Part shown: positions 10,286 through 17,557 of the stretch, piece by piece
Numbering within the stretch: position 1 is the first letter of the stretch
How the letters are laid out: each line of letters opens with the position of its first letter
Source of the DNA: Moorella sp. Hama-1
GTDB taxonomy: Bacteria > Bacillota > DSM-521 > Neomoorellales > Neomoorellaceae
Assembly: GCF_023734095.1 (NCBI RefSeq)
Contig: NZ_AP024620.1
Location: 1,980,501-2,044,500 of the forward strand
Length of the DNA: 64,000 nt
Reading direction: 5' to 3'
The notes under the pieces: generated by a model
Told to the model about the DNA's origin: nothing
The model's input: the letters and a program-made list of their open reading frames with translations, nothing else
Databases searched by the model: none
Position numbers and translations under genes: made by a program

Positions 10286-11491
10286 TTATCTGGCCAGCAT
10301 TTCCCTTAAAACCGTGGGGAAGTAGGCGTAGAACTCGGTGGAACGGACGACGTCTTCGATTGGTACCTGGTCGAGGACGCTGTGGGCGTAGACCTCGTCG
10401 CCGGGGCCGAAACCGATGGCGGGAATGCCGGCTTTACCCATCCAGTAAATGCCGTTGGTGCTGAAGACCCATTTCCCCACCCCGGTGGGCTGGCCGAAAA
10501 CCCGCTGGTAGGTCTGCAGGCCGGCCTGCACCAGCAGGTGGTCTTCGGGCAGGGCCCAGGCCGGGAAGTACTTGTCAACTTTGAAGACAAAGCCGGTGTA
10601 GCTGGGTTCGTCAAACTCCAGGACCTCAACCGTACCGCCGTGGGGTTCAGCCACCTTACGCACCTGTTCGACGGCCATCTCCTGGGTTTCGCCGAAGGTT
10701 AGGCGCCGGTCCAGGTAGATAAAGCACTCATCGGGCAGGGCGTTGATGGAAGGCGTCTTGCAGTGAATGTCGGTGACGGCAATGGACCCCTTACCCAGGA
10801 AGGGGTCATCGATAAAGTCGGCCCCCATCTGGCTGATGCCCTTGATAATCTCGGCCATCTTGTAAACGGCATTGATCCCGCGCTCCGGGGCGCTGGCGTG
10901 GCAGGTGCGGCCCTTGGTGGTAACCTTCATCTCTACCCGGCCGCGGTGACCGCGATAGATATTCATCTTCGTGGGTTCACCGATAACGACAAAGTCCGGT
11001 TTAATCTTATCGGTGACCACCAGGGAATTGGGGGCCACACCGTCGCAGATCTCTTCGATATTGCCGAAGTAGTAAAGGGTGTAATCATCGGCCAAGCCCA
11101 GGTCCTTGATGATCTTCAGGCCGTAAACCATGCCCGGGGTGGAATTCTTCTCATCCCCGGCCCCCAGGCCGTAAAAAATCCCGTTCTCTTCCTTGCCTTT
11201 GTAGGGATCCCACTGCCACTGGTCGGAATCGGCGATATCCACGGTATCAATATGGCTGTCGTAGAGAAGCACCCTGGGGCCGTTGCCGATCCGGCCGACG
11301 ATATTGCCCATGCTATCTAGGAAGACGTCGTCGAAACCCAGTTTCTGCATCTCCTGGCCGATTCTCTCGGCCACCGCCTTGATGTCGCCGTTGGGACTGG
11401 GGATGGCCACTATATCCTTCAGGAACTGGATTATGTCCCCCCGGTACCTGGCTACCTCGGATTTAATCTGGGCAATGACAGCATCGCTCAT
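10286..11491 (-). CDS. YgeY-type M20 family metallohydrolase
   Basis: Zinc-dependent M20 peptidase/deacylase family protein of about 400 aa. It is closest in pattern to YgeY, the selenium metabolism-linked hydrolase also associated with purine or carbamoyl-amino-acid breakdown. Visible M20 motifs are DSHIDTVD (metal His/Asp), GLGAGDEKNSTPGM (bridging Asp) and FGNIEEICDG (general-base Glu-Glu). The dimerisation domain begins near HRGRVEMKVTTKGRTCHAS. GTG at 11497 and ATG at 11491 are both possible; ATG is chosen because AGGGGG is better spaced from it. No xanthine dehydrogenase or carbamoyltransferase genes flank it here, so the substrate is open. Confidence 0.87.
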   Translation of the reverse strand: MSDAVIAQIKSEVARYRGDIIQFLKDIVAIPSPNGDIKAVAERIGQEMQKLGFDDVFLDSMGNIVGRIGNGPRVLLYDSHIDTVDIADSDQWQWDPYKGKEENGIFYGLGAGDEKNSTPGMVYGLKIIKDLGLADDYTLYYFGNIEEICDGVAPNSLVVTDKIKPDFVVIGEPTKMNIYRGHRGRVEMKVTTKGRTCHASAPERGINAVYKMAEIIKGISQMGADFIDDPFLGKGSIAVTDIHCKTPSINALPDECFIYLDRRLTFGETQEMAVEQVRKVAEPHGGTVEVLEFDEPSYTGFVFKVDKYFPAWALPEDHLLVQAGLQTYQRVFGQPTGVGKWVFSTNGIYWMGKAGIPAIGFGPGDEVYAHSVLDQVPIEDVVRSTEFYAYFPTVLREMLAR

Positions 11492-11605
11492 CCGCACTTT
11501 CCCCCCTGGTTTCCTTGATTAAACTTACTTTGACTGTCAACTCCCTTTTTAACCTATATTTAAATTCCACATCCCTGGCAAAATTCCTGCTAACTGCCTA
11601 AAAAT

Positions 11606-12643
11606 TTAACTACTAACCAGGCGCGCCCAGATGAATTTAACTATAATATAGCCAATGGCCGTCAGAGGTATAGCCAGGATAAGACCGGCTACCCCCCATA
11701 GTTCCCCGCCAGCCAAAAGGGCAAAGATGATTACCAGGGGATGGAGGCCGACGCTGGCCCCCAGGATGCGGGGGGCCAGGAAGCTGCCCTCGATCTGCTG
11801 GACCACCAGCATGACTACCAGGGCCAGGATGGCCGCCTTTTTCGACACCAGCAGGGAGAGGGCCAGGACGGGCACAGTACCGATCAGGGGGCCAAAGTAG
11901 GGGATCAAATCGGCCAGGCCGACGACTATCCCCAGGATAACGGCATATTCGGAGCCCACCAGGGCCAGGCCCACTCCCGTCAAGATGCCGACGATCAGGG
12001 ATACCAGCAGGTGCCCGCGGATAAAACCGGTCAGTACCTGGTCGATCTCCGCCCACAGGCCCAGAACGTCCTCCTTGATCTGTATAGGCAGCAGGTGACT
12101 GGCCGCGCGGCCGATCTGCTCGCTATCCCGCAACAGGTAGTAGGCCAGAACCGGTGCCAGGAGAAAACTGGCCAGCCCGGTTAAAAGATCAACCAGAGCC
12201 TGGACGGCGTGGCGGGCCCCCTGCTGGAGGGCACTGCTGACATTAACTATTGATTCATCCACCAGCTGGCGCAGGCCGGCAGGCAAAGCCACCTGGTGGT
12301 AGCGCCGGTAAAAACCCTGGACCAGGCCCTCGATTTCGGCCGTGAAACCGGGCAGCTGGGCGATAAATTCATTTAACTCCCGCACCAGTTGCGGTAAGAC
12401 AAAGAAGAATACCGGCAAGGATAGGGCCATTATGAAGAGGTAAAGGGTCAGGATAGCCCGGGGGCGCGGCCAACCCCGTTTCTCCAGGGTCGACACGGCC
12501 GGTTTCAGCAGGTAAGCCAGCAAAGCCGCCAGGACAAAGGGCGTCAGTACCGGGCGGACCCGATAGAGAAAAAACAAAGCCCCGGCCAGGAAGAGGCCGG
12601 CCCCGGCCAGGCGCCAGATACGCAGGGTCCGTGATGGCGTCAT
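11606..12643 (-). CDS. AI-2E family transporter (PerM/YrrI-like membrane protein)
   Basis: Polytopic membrane protein of 345 aa in the AI-2E transporter family. Some members export autoinducer-2 or exchange Na+ and H+, but most have no proven substrate. Hydrophobic segments run throughout: two N-terminal ones (residues 14-45), one at about 60-82, and a block of four or five between 205 and 335. The usual central soluble region lies near residues 85-150. VLIIFALLAGGELWGVAGL-type residues near the C-terminus are family-typical. It follows a tiny basic protein gene by 9 bases with no obvious ribosome site of its own. It is the last gene of the rrf2-nifS-nifU-mnmA run, as in related Firmicutes. 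Confidence 0.9.
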   Translation of the reverse strand: MTPSRTLRIWRLAGAGLFLAGALFFLYRVRPVLTPFVLAALLAYLLKPAVSTLEKRGWPRPRAILTLYLFIMALSLPVFFFVLPQLVRELNEFIAQLPGFTAEIEGLVQGFYRRYHQVALPAGLRQLVDESIVNVSSALQQGARHAVQALVDLLTGLASFLLAPVLAYYLLRDSEQIGRAASHLLPIQIKEDVLGLWAEIDQVLTGFIRGHLLVSLIVGILTGVGLALVGSEYAVILGIVVGLADLIPYFGPLIGTVPVLALSLLVSKKAAILALVVMLVVQQIEGSFLAPRILGASVGLHPLVIIFALLAGGELWGVAGLILAIPLTAIGYIIVKFIWARLVSS

Positions 12644-12652
12644 GGTAATTGC

Positions 12653-12820
12653 TTAAGGGTGACGGCGCCGGATTACGCCCCGGGGTCGTACCGGAACGCG
12701 TACCTCTGCCGGCGAGTTGACTACCGGTTCCGCCGGTTCTGCCCGGTAACGGCTGATGCTGCCGACAATGGCCCCGACCACGCCGCCTGCTAAAAAACCG
12801 CGCCAAAAACCCAGGGCCAT
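12653..12820 (-). CDS. Small YtxH-like protein, 55 aa
   Basis: Short gene. ATG at 12820 has GGGGAG upstream, and the frame is open for 55 codons. The first 20 residues (ALGFWRGFLAGGVVGAIVGS) form a glycine-rich membrane segment like the N-terminus of YtxH/gas-vesicle-type proteins. The remainder is arginine- and proline-rich, likely cytoplasmic. It starts 2 bases after the stop of the zinc-ribbon gene and ends 9 bases before the AI-2E family gene, so it is a member of this operon. Function unknown. Confidence 0.65.
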   Translation of the reverse strand: MALGFWRGFLAGGVVGAIVGSISRYRAEPAEPVVNSPAEVRVPVRPRGVIRRRHP

Positions 12821-12822
12821 CC

Positions 12823-12981
12823 CTAACTCCCCTGCCCTTCCAGGCTCAGCAGGCTGCCATCCTCAGCGACACTAAAAACCTCCCGGCGATTATTAAACTC
12901 AACAAAACAGTCCCAGCAGTAGTACTGGTCGGTGCCGATTTTGCCAATTGCTTTACTCCCGCAGTGGGGGCAGTTGTTCAT
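12823..12981 (-). CDS. Small zinc-ribbon protein, 52 aa
   Basis: Short gene with ATG at 12981 and AGGAGG eight bases upstream. The N-terminal half holds two cysteine pairs (CPHC at residues 4-7 and CWDC at about 25-28), giving a classic zinc ribbon. The C-terminal half (NRREVFSVAEDGSLLSLEGQ) is a short beta-rich tail. It lies between the PRC-barrel gene and the YtxH-like gene in the Fe-S/thiouridine operon. It might bind RNA, DNA or a protein partner; nothing more can be said. Confidence 0.7.
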   Translation of the reverse strand: MNNCPHCGSKAIGKIGTDQYYCWDCFVEFNNRREVFSVAEDGSLLSLEGQGS

Positions 12982-13005
12982 AATCTTCTCCCTCCTAAAA
13001 TAGAG

Positions 13006-13464
13006 TTACGTTATAATCGCCGTGTCTTCGCCCCAATTGACCTGGCCGGTCAGGGGGAGTTCTTTGCGGCCGTCGAGGAGGTCATTAACCAGGCCGGTAG
13101 AGATCTCCAGGGCCTTGACCTGGCCGGAGGGTAGTTCTACCACCAGATCCTCGACGATACCCAGTTCCTGGCCTTCTGAATTTATAAGGCGCAGGCCTTT
13201 TAGTTTCTGCCAGCGCCTGGTCCCGGGTGGGGGGTCATGGATAACAGCCCCATGGTCGCCGACGGTAAAGGCATCGGGACCCCAGGTCTCCAGCTGGCTG
13301 AAGTCAACTAGCCGGGGCTGCCGCAGCCAGCCGCCGTCGGCCAGGAGGACGGCCCTCAGGTTCCCGCTGCTTTCGTCATAATAAAGGTCTTGAATCCGGC
13401 CCAGTTCTTCCCCCCGGTCCCGGCTGATAACCGGCAGACCTACCAGTTCCCTCCCCTTGGGCAT
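13006..13464 (-). CDS. PRC-barrel domain protein
   Basis: Cytoplasmic protein of 152 aa with two PRC-barrel repeats. The first is residues 1-75 (GRELVGLPVISRDRGEELGRI, DLYYDESSGNLRAVLL) and the second is residues 88-150 (KGLRLINSEGQELGIVEDL, SGQVKALEISTG). PRC barrels occur in RimM and in photosynthetic H subunits; this type is frequent in sporeforming Firmicutes with no assigned job. The true start is the ATG at 13464 with GGAGGT seven bases upstream; the longer open frame upstream overlaps mnmA. It follows mnmA by 67 bases. Confidence 0.88.
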   Translation of the reverse strand: MPKGRELVGLPVISRDRGEELGRIQDLYYDESSGNLRAVLLADGGWLRQPRLVDFSQLETWGPDAFTVGDHGAVIHDPPPGTRRWQKLKGLRLINSEGQELGIVEDLVVELPSGQVKALEISTGLVNDLLDGRKELPLTGQVNWGEDTAIIT

Positions 13465-13531
13465 AATTAAACCTCCATAAAAAAGATAGCCTTCCCTAGT
13501 ATAACCGGGGAAGGTTAAGGCCATGCGTGGA

Positions 13532-14641
13532 CTATATTTGTGAAGTGTTTTCAATGGTTCCCCCGCCCACCACCAGGTCGTCCTGGTAGTAGACCACGGC
13601 CTGGCCTGGAGTGATGGCCCGCTGGGGTTCGTCAAACTCCAGCCTGGTCCGGCCTTCTGGCTGGGGATACAGGGTGGCCGCCGCTTCCGGAGCGCGGTAG
13701 CGGATTTTCGCCTGCACCCGGGCTCCCGCCGGCGGTTCGACCCAGAGGATATAGTTATTATCCCGGGCGTAAAGGACCCGTTGCGCCAGTTCTTCCTTAG
13801 CGCCGACGATAACGGCATTGCGTTCCGGGTCCAGGGCGACTACAAAACAGGGTTTGCCCAGGGCCAGGCCCAGGCCTTTACGCTGGCCGATGGTGTAGAA
13901 GGGCAGTCCCCGGTGCTGGCCCAGGACCCGGCCTGCTGTGTCCAGGATGGGACCGGGCCTGATGGCTGAGCCAGCGCGCTGCTGCAGGTAGTCGCGGTAA
14001 TCCCCCTGGGTGACGAAGCAGATCTCCTGGGACTCGGCCTTCCGGGCCACCGGCAGGCCGTAGCGGGCAGCTATTTCCCGCACCTCGGTTTTTAAATAAT
14101 CGCCCAGGGGCAGCAGGGTATGGGCGAGTTGCTCCTGGGTAAAGGTGTAAAGGGCATAGCTCTGGTCTTTACTGTCATCCCGGCCCCTGGCCAGCAGGTA
14201 ACGCTCTTTTTCTTGATCATACCAGCGCCGGGCGTAATGGCCGGTGGCAATATAGTCCATCCCCAGGGCCCGGGCCTTAGCCAGGAGGGCGCCGAATTTG
14301 ATGCGCCGGTTACAGGCGATACAGGGGTTGGGTGTTTCTCCTTCCAGGTAGGAAGCGACAAAATAATCGATGACCTCATGTTCAAAGAGGTCGCGAAAGT
14401 TAAGGACATAATAGGGTATATCCAGGATGTTGGCCACCCGGCGGGCATCGTCGACGGCCAAGAGGCTGCAACAGCCGCTTTCCCCCGGCGGTGGTGGTGC
14501 ATCCTCAGGCCAGAGGGCCAGGGTGACTCCAATTACCTCGTAACCGGCTTCCTTTAGTAAAACGGCGGCCGTGGAGCTATCCACGCCGCCGCTCATGGCC
14601 ACCATTACCTTTTCCTTGCGGGACGCTGTGGTCACCCCCAT
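13532..14641 (-). CDS. mnmA: tRNA-specific 2-thiouridylase
   Basis: Catalyses 2-thiolation of U34 in tRNA-Lys, -Glu and -Gln using sulfur passed from a cysteine desulfurase. The 369-aa protein has the PP-loop ATP motif (MSGGVDSSTAAVLL), the first catalytic cysteine in NPCIACNRRIKFG, the TGHYAR motif, and the second cysteine in ESQEICFV. It ends with the two C-terminal beta domains. It follows nifS and nifU, which supply sulfur and Fe-S clusters, and precedes the PRC-barrel gene. A diverged copy of the dispersed repeat (14642-14705) lies directly upstream. Confidence 0.97.
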   Translation of the reverse strand: MGVTTASRKEKVMVAMSGGVDSSTAAVLLKEAGYEVIGVTLALWPEDAPPPPGESGCCSLLAVDDARRVANILDIPYYVLNFRDLFEHEVIDYFVASYLEGETPNPCIACNRRIKFGALLAKARALGMDYIATGHYARRWYDQEKERYLLARGRDDSKDQSYALYTFTQEQLAHTLLPLGDYLKTEVREIAARYGLPVARKAESQEICFVTQGDYRDYLQQRAGSAIRPGPILDTAGRVLGQHRGLPFYTIGQRKGLGLALGKPCFVVALDPERNAVIVGAKEELAQRVLYARDNNYILWVEPPAGARVQAKIRYRAPEAAATLYPQPEGRTRLEFDEPQRAITPGQAVVYYQDDLVVGGGTIENTSQI

Positions 14642-14705
14642 AATATAGAAGTGAGAAGTGGGAGGTTGGAAGTTAGAGCTGGTAGAAACCGGCAGCTGTC
14701 GGTTT
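14642..14705. repeat. Diverged copy of the dispersed intergenic repeat, upstream of mnmA
   Basis: Purine-rich tract on the plus strand (GAAGTGAGAAGTGGGAGG-like), followed by an imperfect hairpin (AGAAACCGGC...GTCGGTTTCT). This is the same layout as the fuller copies upstream of nifU, the MBL gene and yajC. The hairpin could also terminate nifU transcripts. Confidence 0.6.
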
Positions 14706-14799
14706 CTAATTGAAGTCTACCTCTTTATTTACTATTCTCGTGTGAGTACCGGGCATAAGTATCCTGGTATGGATCGTTACCCGGTAAGCAAGGCCCGGC

Positions 14800-15177
14800 T
14801 TAAGAAGCCTTTTGTTGCCTGGCCTGGTAATCTTTGATGGCTGCATGCAGGGCATCGGCGGCCAGGTTGGAACAGTGCATCTTCTGGGGCGGCAGCCCAT
14901 CCAGGGCTTCGGCTACGGCAGCGTTGCTGATCTTCAGGGCTTCATCCAGGGTCTTGCCCTTGACCATCTCGGTCACCATGCTGCTGGTGGCGATGGCGGC
15001 GCCGCAGCCAAAGGTTTTAAACTTGACGTCCTTGATGATCCCATCGTCGACTTTAATATAAAGGCGCATAATGTCGCCGCAGACCGGGTTGCCGACCTGG
15101 CCGACGCCGTCAGGGTTTTCAATTTCGCCGACGTTGCGGGGATTGGTGAAGTGGTCCATAACCTTTTCTGTATACAC
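14800..15177 (-). CDS. nifU: Iron-sulfur cluster assembly scaffold NifU/IscU
   Basis: Scaffold on which new Fe-S clusters are built with sulfur from NifS. A single U-type domain of about 125 aa has the three ligand cysteines in NPVCGD, FGCGAAIA and MHCSNLA, and the N-terminal pattern EKVMDHFTNPRNVG. The frame begins with a GTG at 15186, but that codon touches the GGAGGA ribosome site. The GTG at 15177 (nine bases from GGAGGA) gives the usual family N-terminus, so I prefer it. It lies downstream of nifS, separated by repeat copies, and upstream of mnmA. Confidence 0.95.
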   Translation of the reverse strand: MYTEKVMDHFTNPRNVGEIENPDGVGQVGNPVCGDIMRLYIKVDDGIIKDVKFKTFGCGAAIATSSMVTEMVKGKTLDEALKISNAAVAEALDGLPPQKMHCSNLAADALHAAIKDYQARQQKAS

Positions 15178-15186
15178 CTTGCTCAC

Positions 15187-15345
15187 TCCTCCGAAATAAG
15201 ATGTGTGAGGTGGGAGGTGAGAGGTGGGAGGCTTGTCGAAACTGGCTGCGCCAGTTTCAGATTAAAGCCAGCCCACCTCGCATTTCTCCCGTTCGCTGGT
15301 GGAGTTTGCCCCTATGAGGGGCTCCTCCGAAATGATATGTGTGAG
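15187..15345. repeat. Dispersed intergenic repeat, copy 1 (upstream of nifU)
   Basis: Starts at CTCCTCCGAAATAAGATG beside the nifU start. It continues through a GAGGTGGGAGGTGAGAGG tract, a perfect hairpin (GAAACTGGC TGC GCCAGTTTC, 15238-15258), a TTTCTCCCGTTCGCTGG block and a CCCCTATGAGGGGCTCC hairpin, then begins a second partial copy (from about 15324). On the transcribed minus strand it supplies the GGAGGA ribosome site of nifU, preceded by a CCUCC-rich tract able to pair with it. The rest of the gap to nifS (15346-15446) shows only further repeat-like debris. Confidence 0.8.
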
Positions 15346-15446
15346 GTTGGTGGAGACATACCGCCATGTACGGTTCCTCACCCTTCTAACAACACCGCCG
15401 CCGAAGCTTTCAGCTTCACGTAAAGTATTACTGCACCCGCCGGCTC

Positions 15447-16625
15447 CTACTGGTTACTGCCGGCCTGGTTGTATAAAGGCGACATGGAACGCAGGCGCGC
15501 CACTATCTCCGGCATAACCTCCAGGACGTAATCGATATCCTCTTCCGTATTGTCGCGGCCCAGGGTCATGCGCACCGAACCGTGGGCGACCTCGTGGGGG
15601 AGCCCCATGGCCAGGAGGACATGGGAGGGATCCAGGGAGCCGGAGGTACAGGCTGAGCCGCTGGAGGCGCAAATGCCCTTCATATCCAGGCTCAAGAGTA
15701 AGGATTCGCCCTCAACATAGAGAAAGCTGAAATTGGCATTGGTGGCCACCCGCTGCCGGGGATCGCCGTTTAACTGGACATCCTCAATGCGACTCAGGAT
15801 ACCGTCAATCAGCTTGTCCCGGAGACCCTGCAGGCGTTCCATCTCGCCCTTCAGTTCCTGACCAGCCAGTTCAGCAGCCCGGCCGAAGCCGACGATGCCG
15901 GGCATGTTCTCCGTCCCCGGCCGGCGTTTACGCTCCTGGGCGCCGCCGTAAAGGATGGGGTTGATCCTGGTCCCTTTGCGGATATAAAGGCAGCCAATCC
16001 CCTTGGGACCATAAATCTTATGCCCTGAAACCGACAGCAGGTCAACGCCCAGTTCGTCGACATTAACCGGTATTTTGCCTGCACTCTGGACGGCATCGGA
16101 ATGGAAGATAATCCCCCGTTCCCGGGCCAGCTGACCTATCGCCTTGATAGGCTGGATGGTACCAACTTCATTATTGACGTGCATAACGCTGATTAGGATG
16201 GTTTCATCGGTAATAGCCTTTTCCACGTCCTCGACCCGTACCAGGCCTTCCGGGGTCACCGGCAGGAAGGTCACTTTGAAGCCGTGGCGCAGCAGGTACT
16301 GGGCTGTATGCAAAACGGCGTGGTGCTCAATGCTGGAGGTGATAATATGGCGGCCCTTCTTCTCATTGGCCGCGGCCGTGCCGATGAGGGCCAGGTTGTC
16401 GGCCTCGGTCCCACCGCTGGTAAAAAAGATCTCCTCCGGTCGGGCACCGATCAGGTTGGCTACTTTTTCCCGGGCCTCGTCCAGGGCTTTCTTCGCCTCG
16501 CGGCCGTAGCTGTAAATGGTGGAAGGATTGCCAAAGGCCTCATCCTTTAAAAAGGGTAACATAGCCTCCAGGACTTCCGGCCTGACCGGCGTTGTAGCAC
16601 TATGATCAAGATATACCCTGCGCAT
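15447..16625 (-). CDS. nifS: Cysteine desulfurase NifS/IscS
   Basis: PLP enzyme that converts cysteine to alanine and delivers persulfide sulfur to NifU and MnmA. Of 392 aa, the N-terminus RRVYLDHSATTPVRPEVLEAM, the PLP lysine in SVSGHKIYGPKG, and the catalytic cysteine loop CASSGSACTSGSLDPSHVL are all visible. The ATG at 16625 (AAGGGTGG upstream) is preferred to the GTG nine bases earlier. It lies 18 bases downstream of the rrf2 regulator gene, in an operon controlled from the promoter at 17137-17165. Confidence 0.97.
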   Translation of the reverse strand: MRRVYLDHSATTPVRPEVLEAMLPFLKDEAFGNPSTIYSYGREAKKALDEAREKVANLIGARPEEIFFTSGGTEADNLALIGTAAANEKKGRHIITSSIEHHAVLHTAQYLLRHGFKVTFLPVTPEGLVRVEDVEKAITDETILISVMHVNNEVGTIQPIKAIGQLARERGIIFHSDAVQSAGKIPVNVDELGVDLLSVSGHKIYGPKGIGCLYIRKGTRINPILYGGAQERKRRPGTENMPGIVGFGRAAELAGQELKGEMERLQGLRDKLIDGILSRIEDVQLNGDPRQRVATNANFSFLYVEGESLLLSLDMKGICASSGSACTSGSLDPSHVLLAMGLPHEVAHGSVRMTLGRDNTEEDIDYVLEVMPEIVARLRSMSPLYNQAGSNQ

Positions 16626-16643
16626 CGCGTCCACCCTTTTCCG

Positions 16644-17096
16644 TCAGATGTAATACATATAGTATTTACTGTTTTGATGCATTTGACTGGCCTTGGCTAC
16701 CATATCCGCCAGGGTAAAACTATCCAGAACATCGCTGATACTGTCCCGGACCTTTTCCCAGATACCCCTGGTGACACAGGTCTCGGCCCGTTCACAACTC
16801 TCACCCTCGCCGACGTTCAGGCAGTCTACCGGGGCAATAGGGCCCTCCAAAACCCGGATGATATCACCCACGGTAATCTCCTCGGGCTCCCGGCTGAGGA
16901 TATATCCCCCCTGGGCGCCGCGTACGCTCTTGACCAGCCCGGCTTTACGCAAAGCGGCAATTAATTGTTCCAGGTAGTGCTCGGAAATATCCTGCCGCTC
17001 GGCCACGCTTTTAATGGGTATAGGACCCTCGCCGTAGTGCTGGGCCAGGTCAAACATGGCCCGGAGGCCATACTCACCTCGAGTCGAGAGTTTCAC
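16644..17096 (-). CDS. Rrf2 family regulator (IscR-like)
   Basis: Transcription regulator of 150 aa heading the Fe-S operon. The N-terminal winged helix (KLSTRGEYGLRAMFDLAQHY; ISEHYLEQLIAALRKAGLV; GAQGGYIL) is typical Rrf2. Three cysteines (in DCLNVGEGESCERAETC, around residues 91-106) resemble the Fe-S ligands of IscR and suggest cluster sensing. The true start is GTG at 17096 with GGAGGT upstream; the open frame extends 69 bases further without a ribosome site. It probably represses its own operon when Fe-S clusters are plentiful, by analogy with IscR. Confidence 0.93.
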   Translation of the reverse strand: MKLSTRGEYGLRAMFDLAQHYGEGPIPIKSVAERQDISEHYLEQLIAALRKAGLVKSVRGAQGGYILSREPEEITVGDIIRVLEGPIAPVDCLNVGEGESCERAETCVTRGIWEKVRDSISDVLDSFTLADMVAKASQMHQNSKYYMYYI

Positions 17097-17136
17097 CCTA
17101 CCACCTCCAATCCCTACTGATTTCCTCGGTAATAAT

Positions 17137-17165
17137 ATCTTAGCAACCAACTCGGGAAATGTCAA
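17137..17165 (-). promoter_or_regulatory. Promoter for the rrf2-nifS-nifU operon
   Basis: Minus-strand TTGACA (17160-17165), a 17-bp spacer and TAAGAT (17137-17142), 40 bases upstream of the rrf2 start. The AT-rich stretch around the -10 box would be the natural site for an Rrf2 operator, though I cannot define one. Confidence 0.8.
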
Positions 17166-17361
17166 CGCTAAAGTTGACTTTTTTACTCCGTTTTCTAACT
17201 TATCCTGGAACGCGGGAATTTATACCCCGGTCGACTGCCGACAAGAAATCTGGACTACCGGTCGGGAGGGATGGCCGGAGACATTCCCGTGCTTGCCGTG
17301 GTGACATAAAAAACTGGTCACTGGGATAAACCGTGCCTCTAAGGAAGGGGGTTCATATAAT

Positions 17362-17393
17362 AAAAAGCCCCGGGAACCAGATGTCCCCGGGGC
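17362..17393 (-). terminator. Terminator after the Mrp ATPase operon
   Basis: Minus-strand GCCCCGGGG...CCCGGGGC stem followed directly by five Ts, about 165 bases after the stop of the Mrp gene. The stretch from 17394 to 17557 holds a second, T-less hairpin (CCGCTGCCACC/GGTGGCGG, about 17511-17536) and no convincing gene. Nothing is recognised between 17166 and 17361. Confidence 0.82.
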
Positions 17394-17557
17394 AGAAAAA
17401 TATTCCCACCGCTGCTAATCACCGCCTGACCTGAAGGTGGATTAACGACGACTTTATCTGAACCGCACGGATTAACGTTGCCCTGTTACCTGTTGAGCAT
17501 CGGCCGGCAGGACCGCTGCCACCTTCCGGTGGCGGTGCCGTCTAATGCCAGAAAAAC

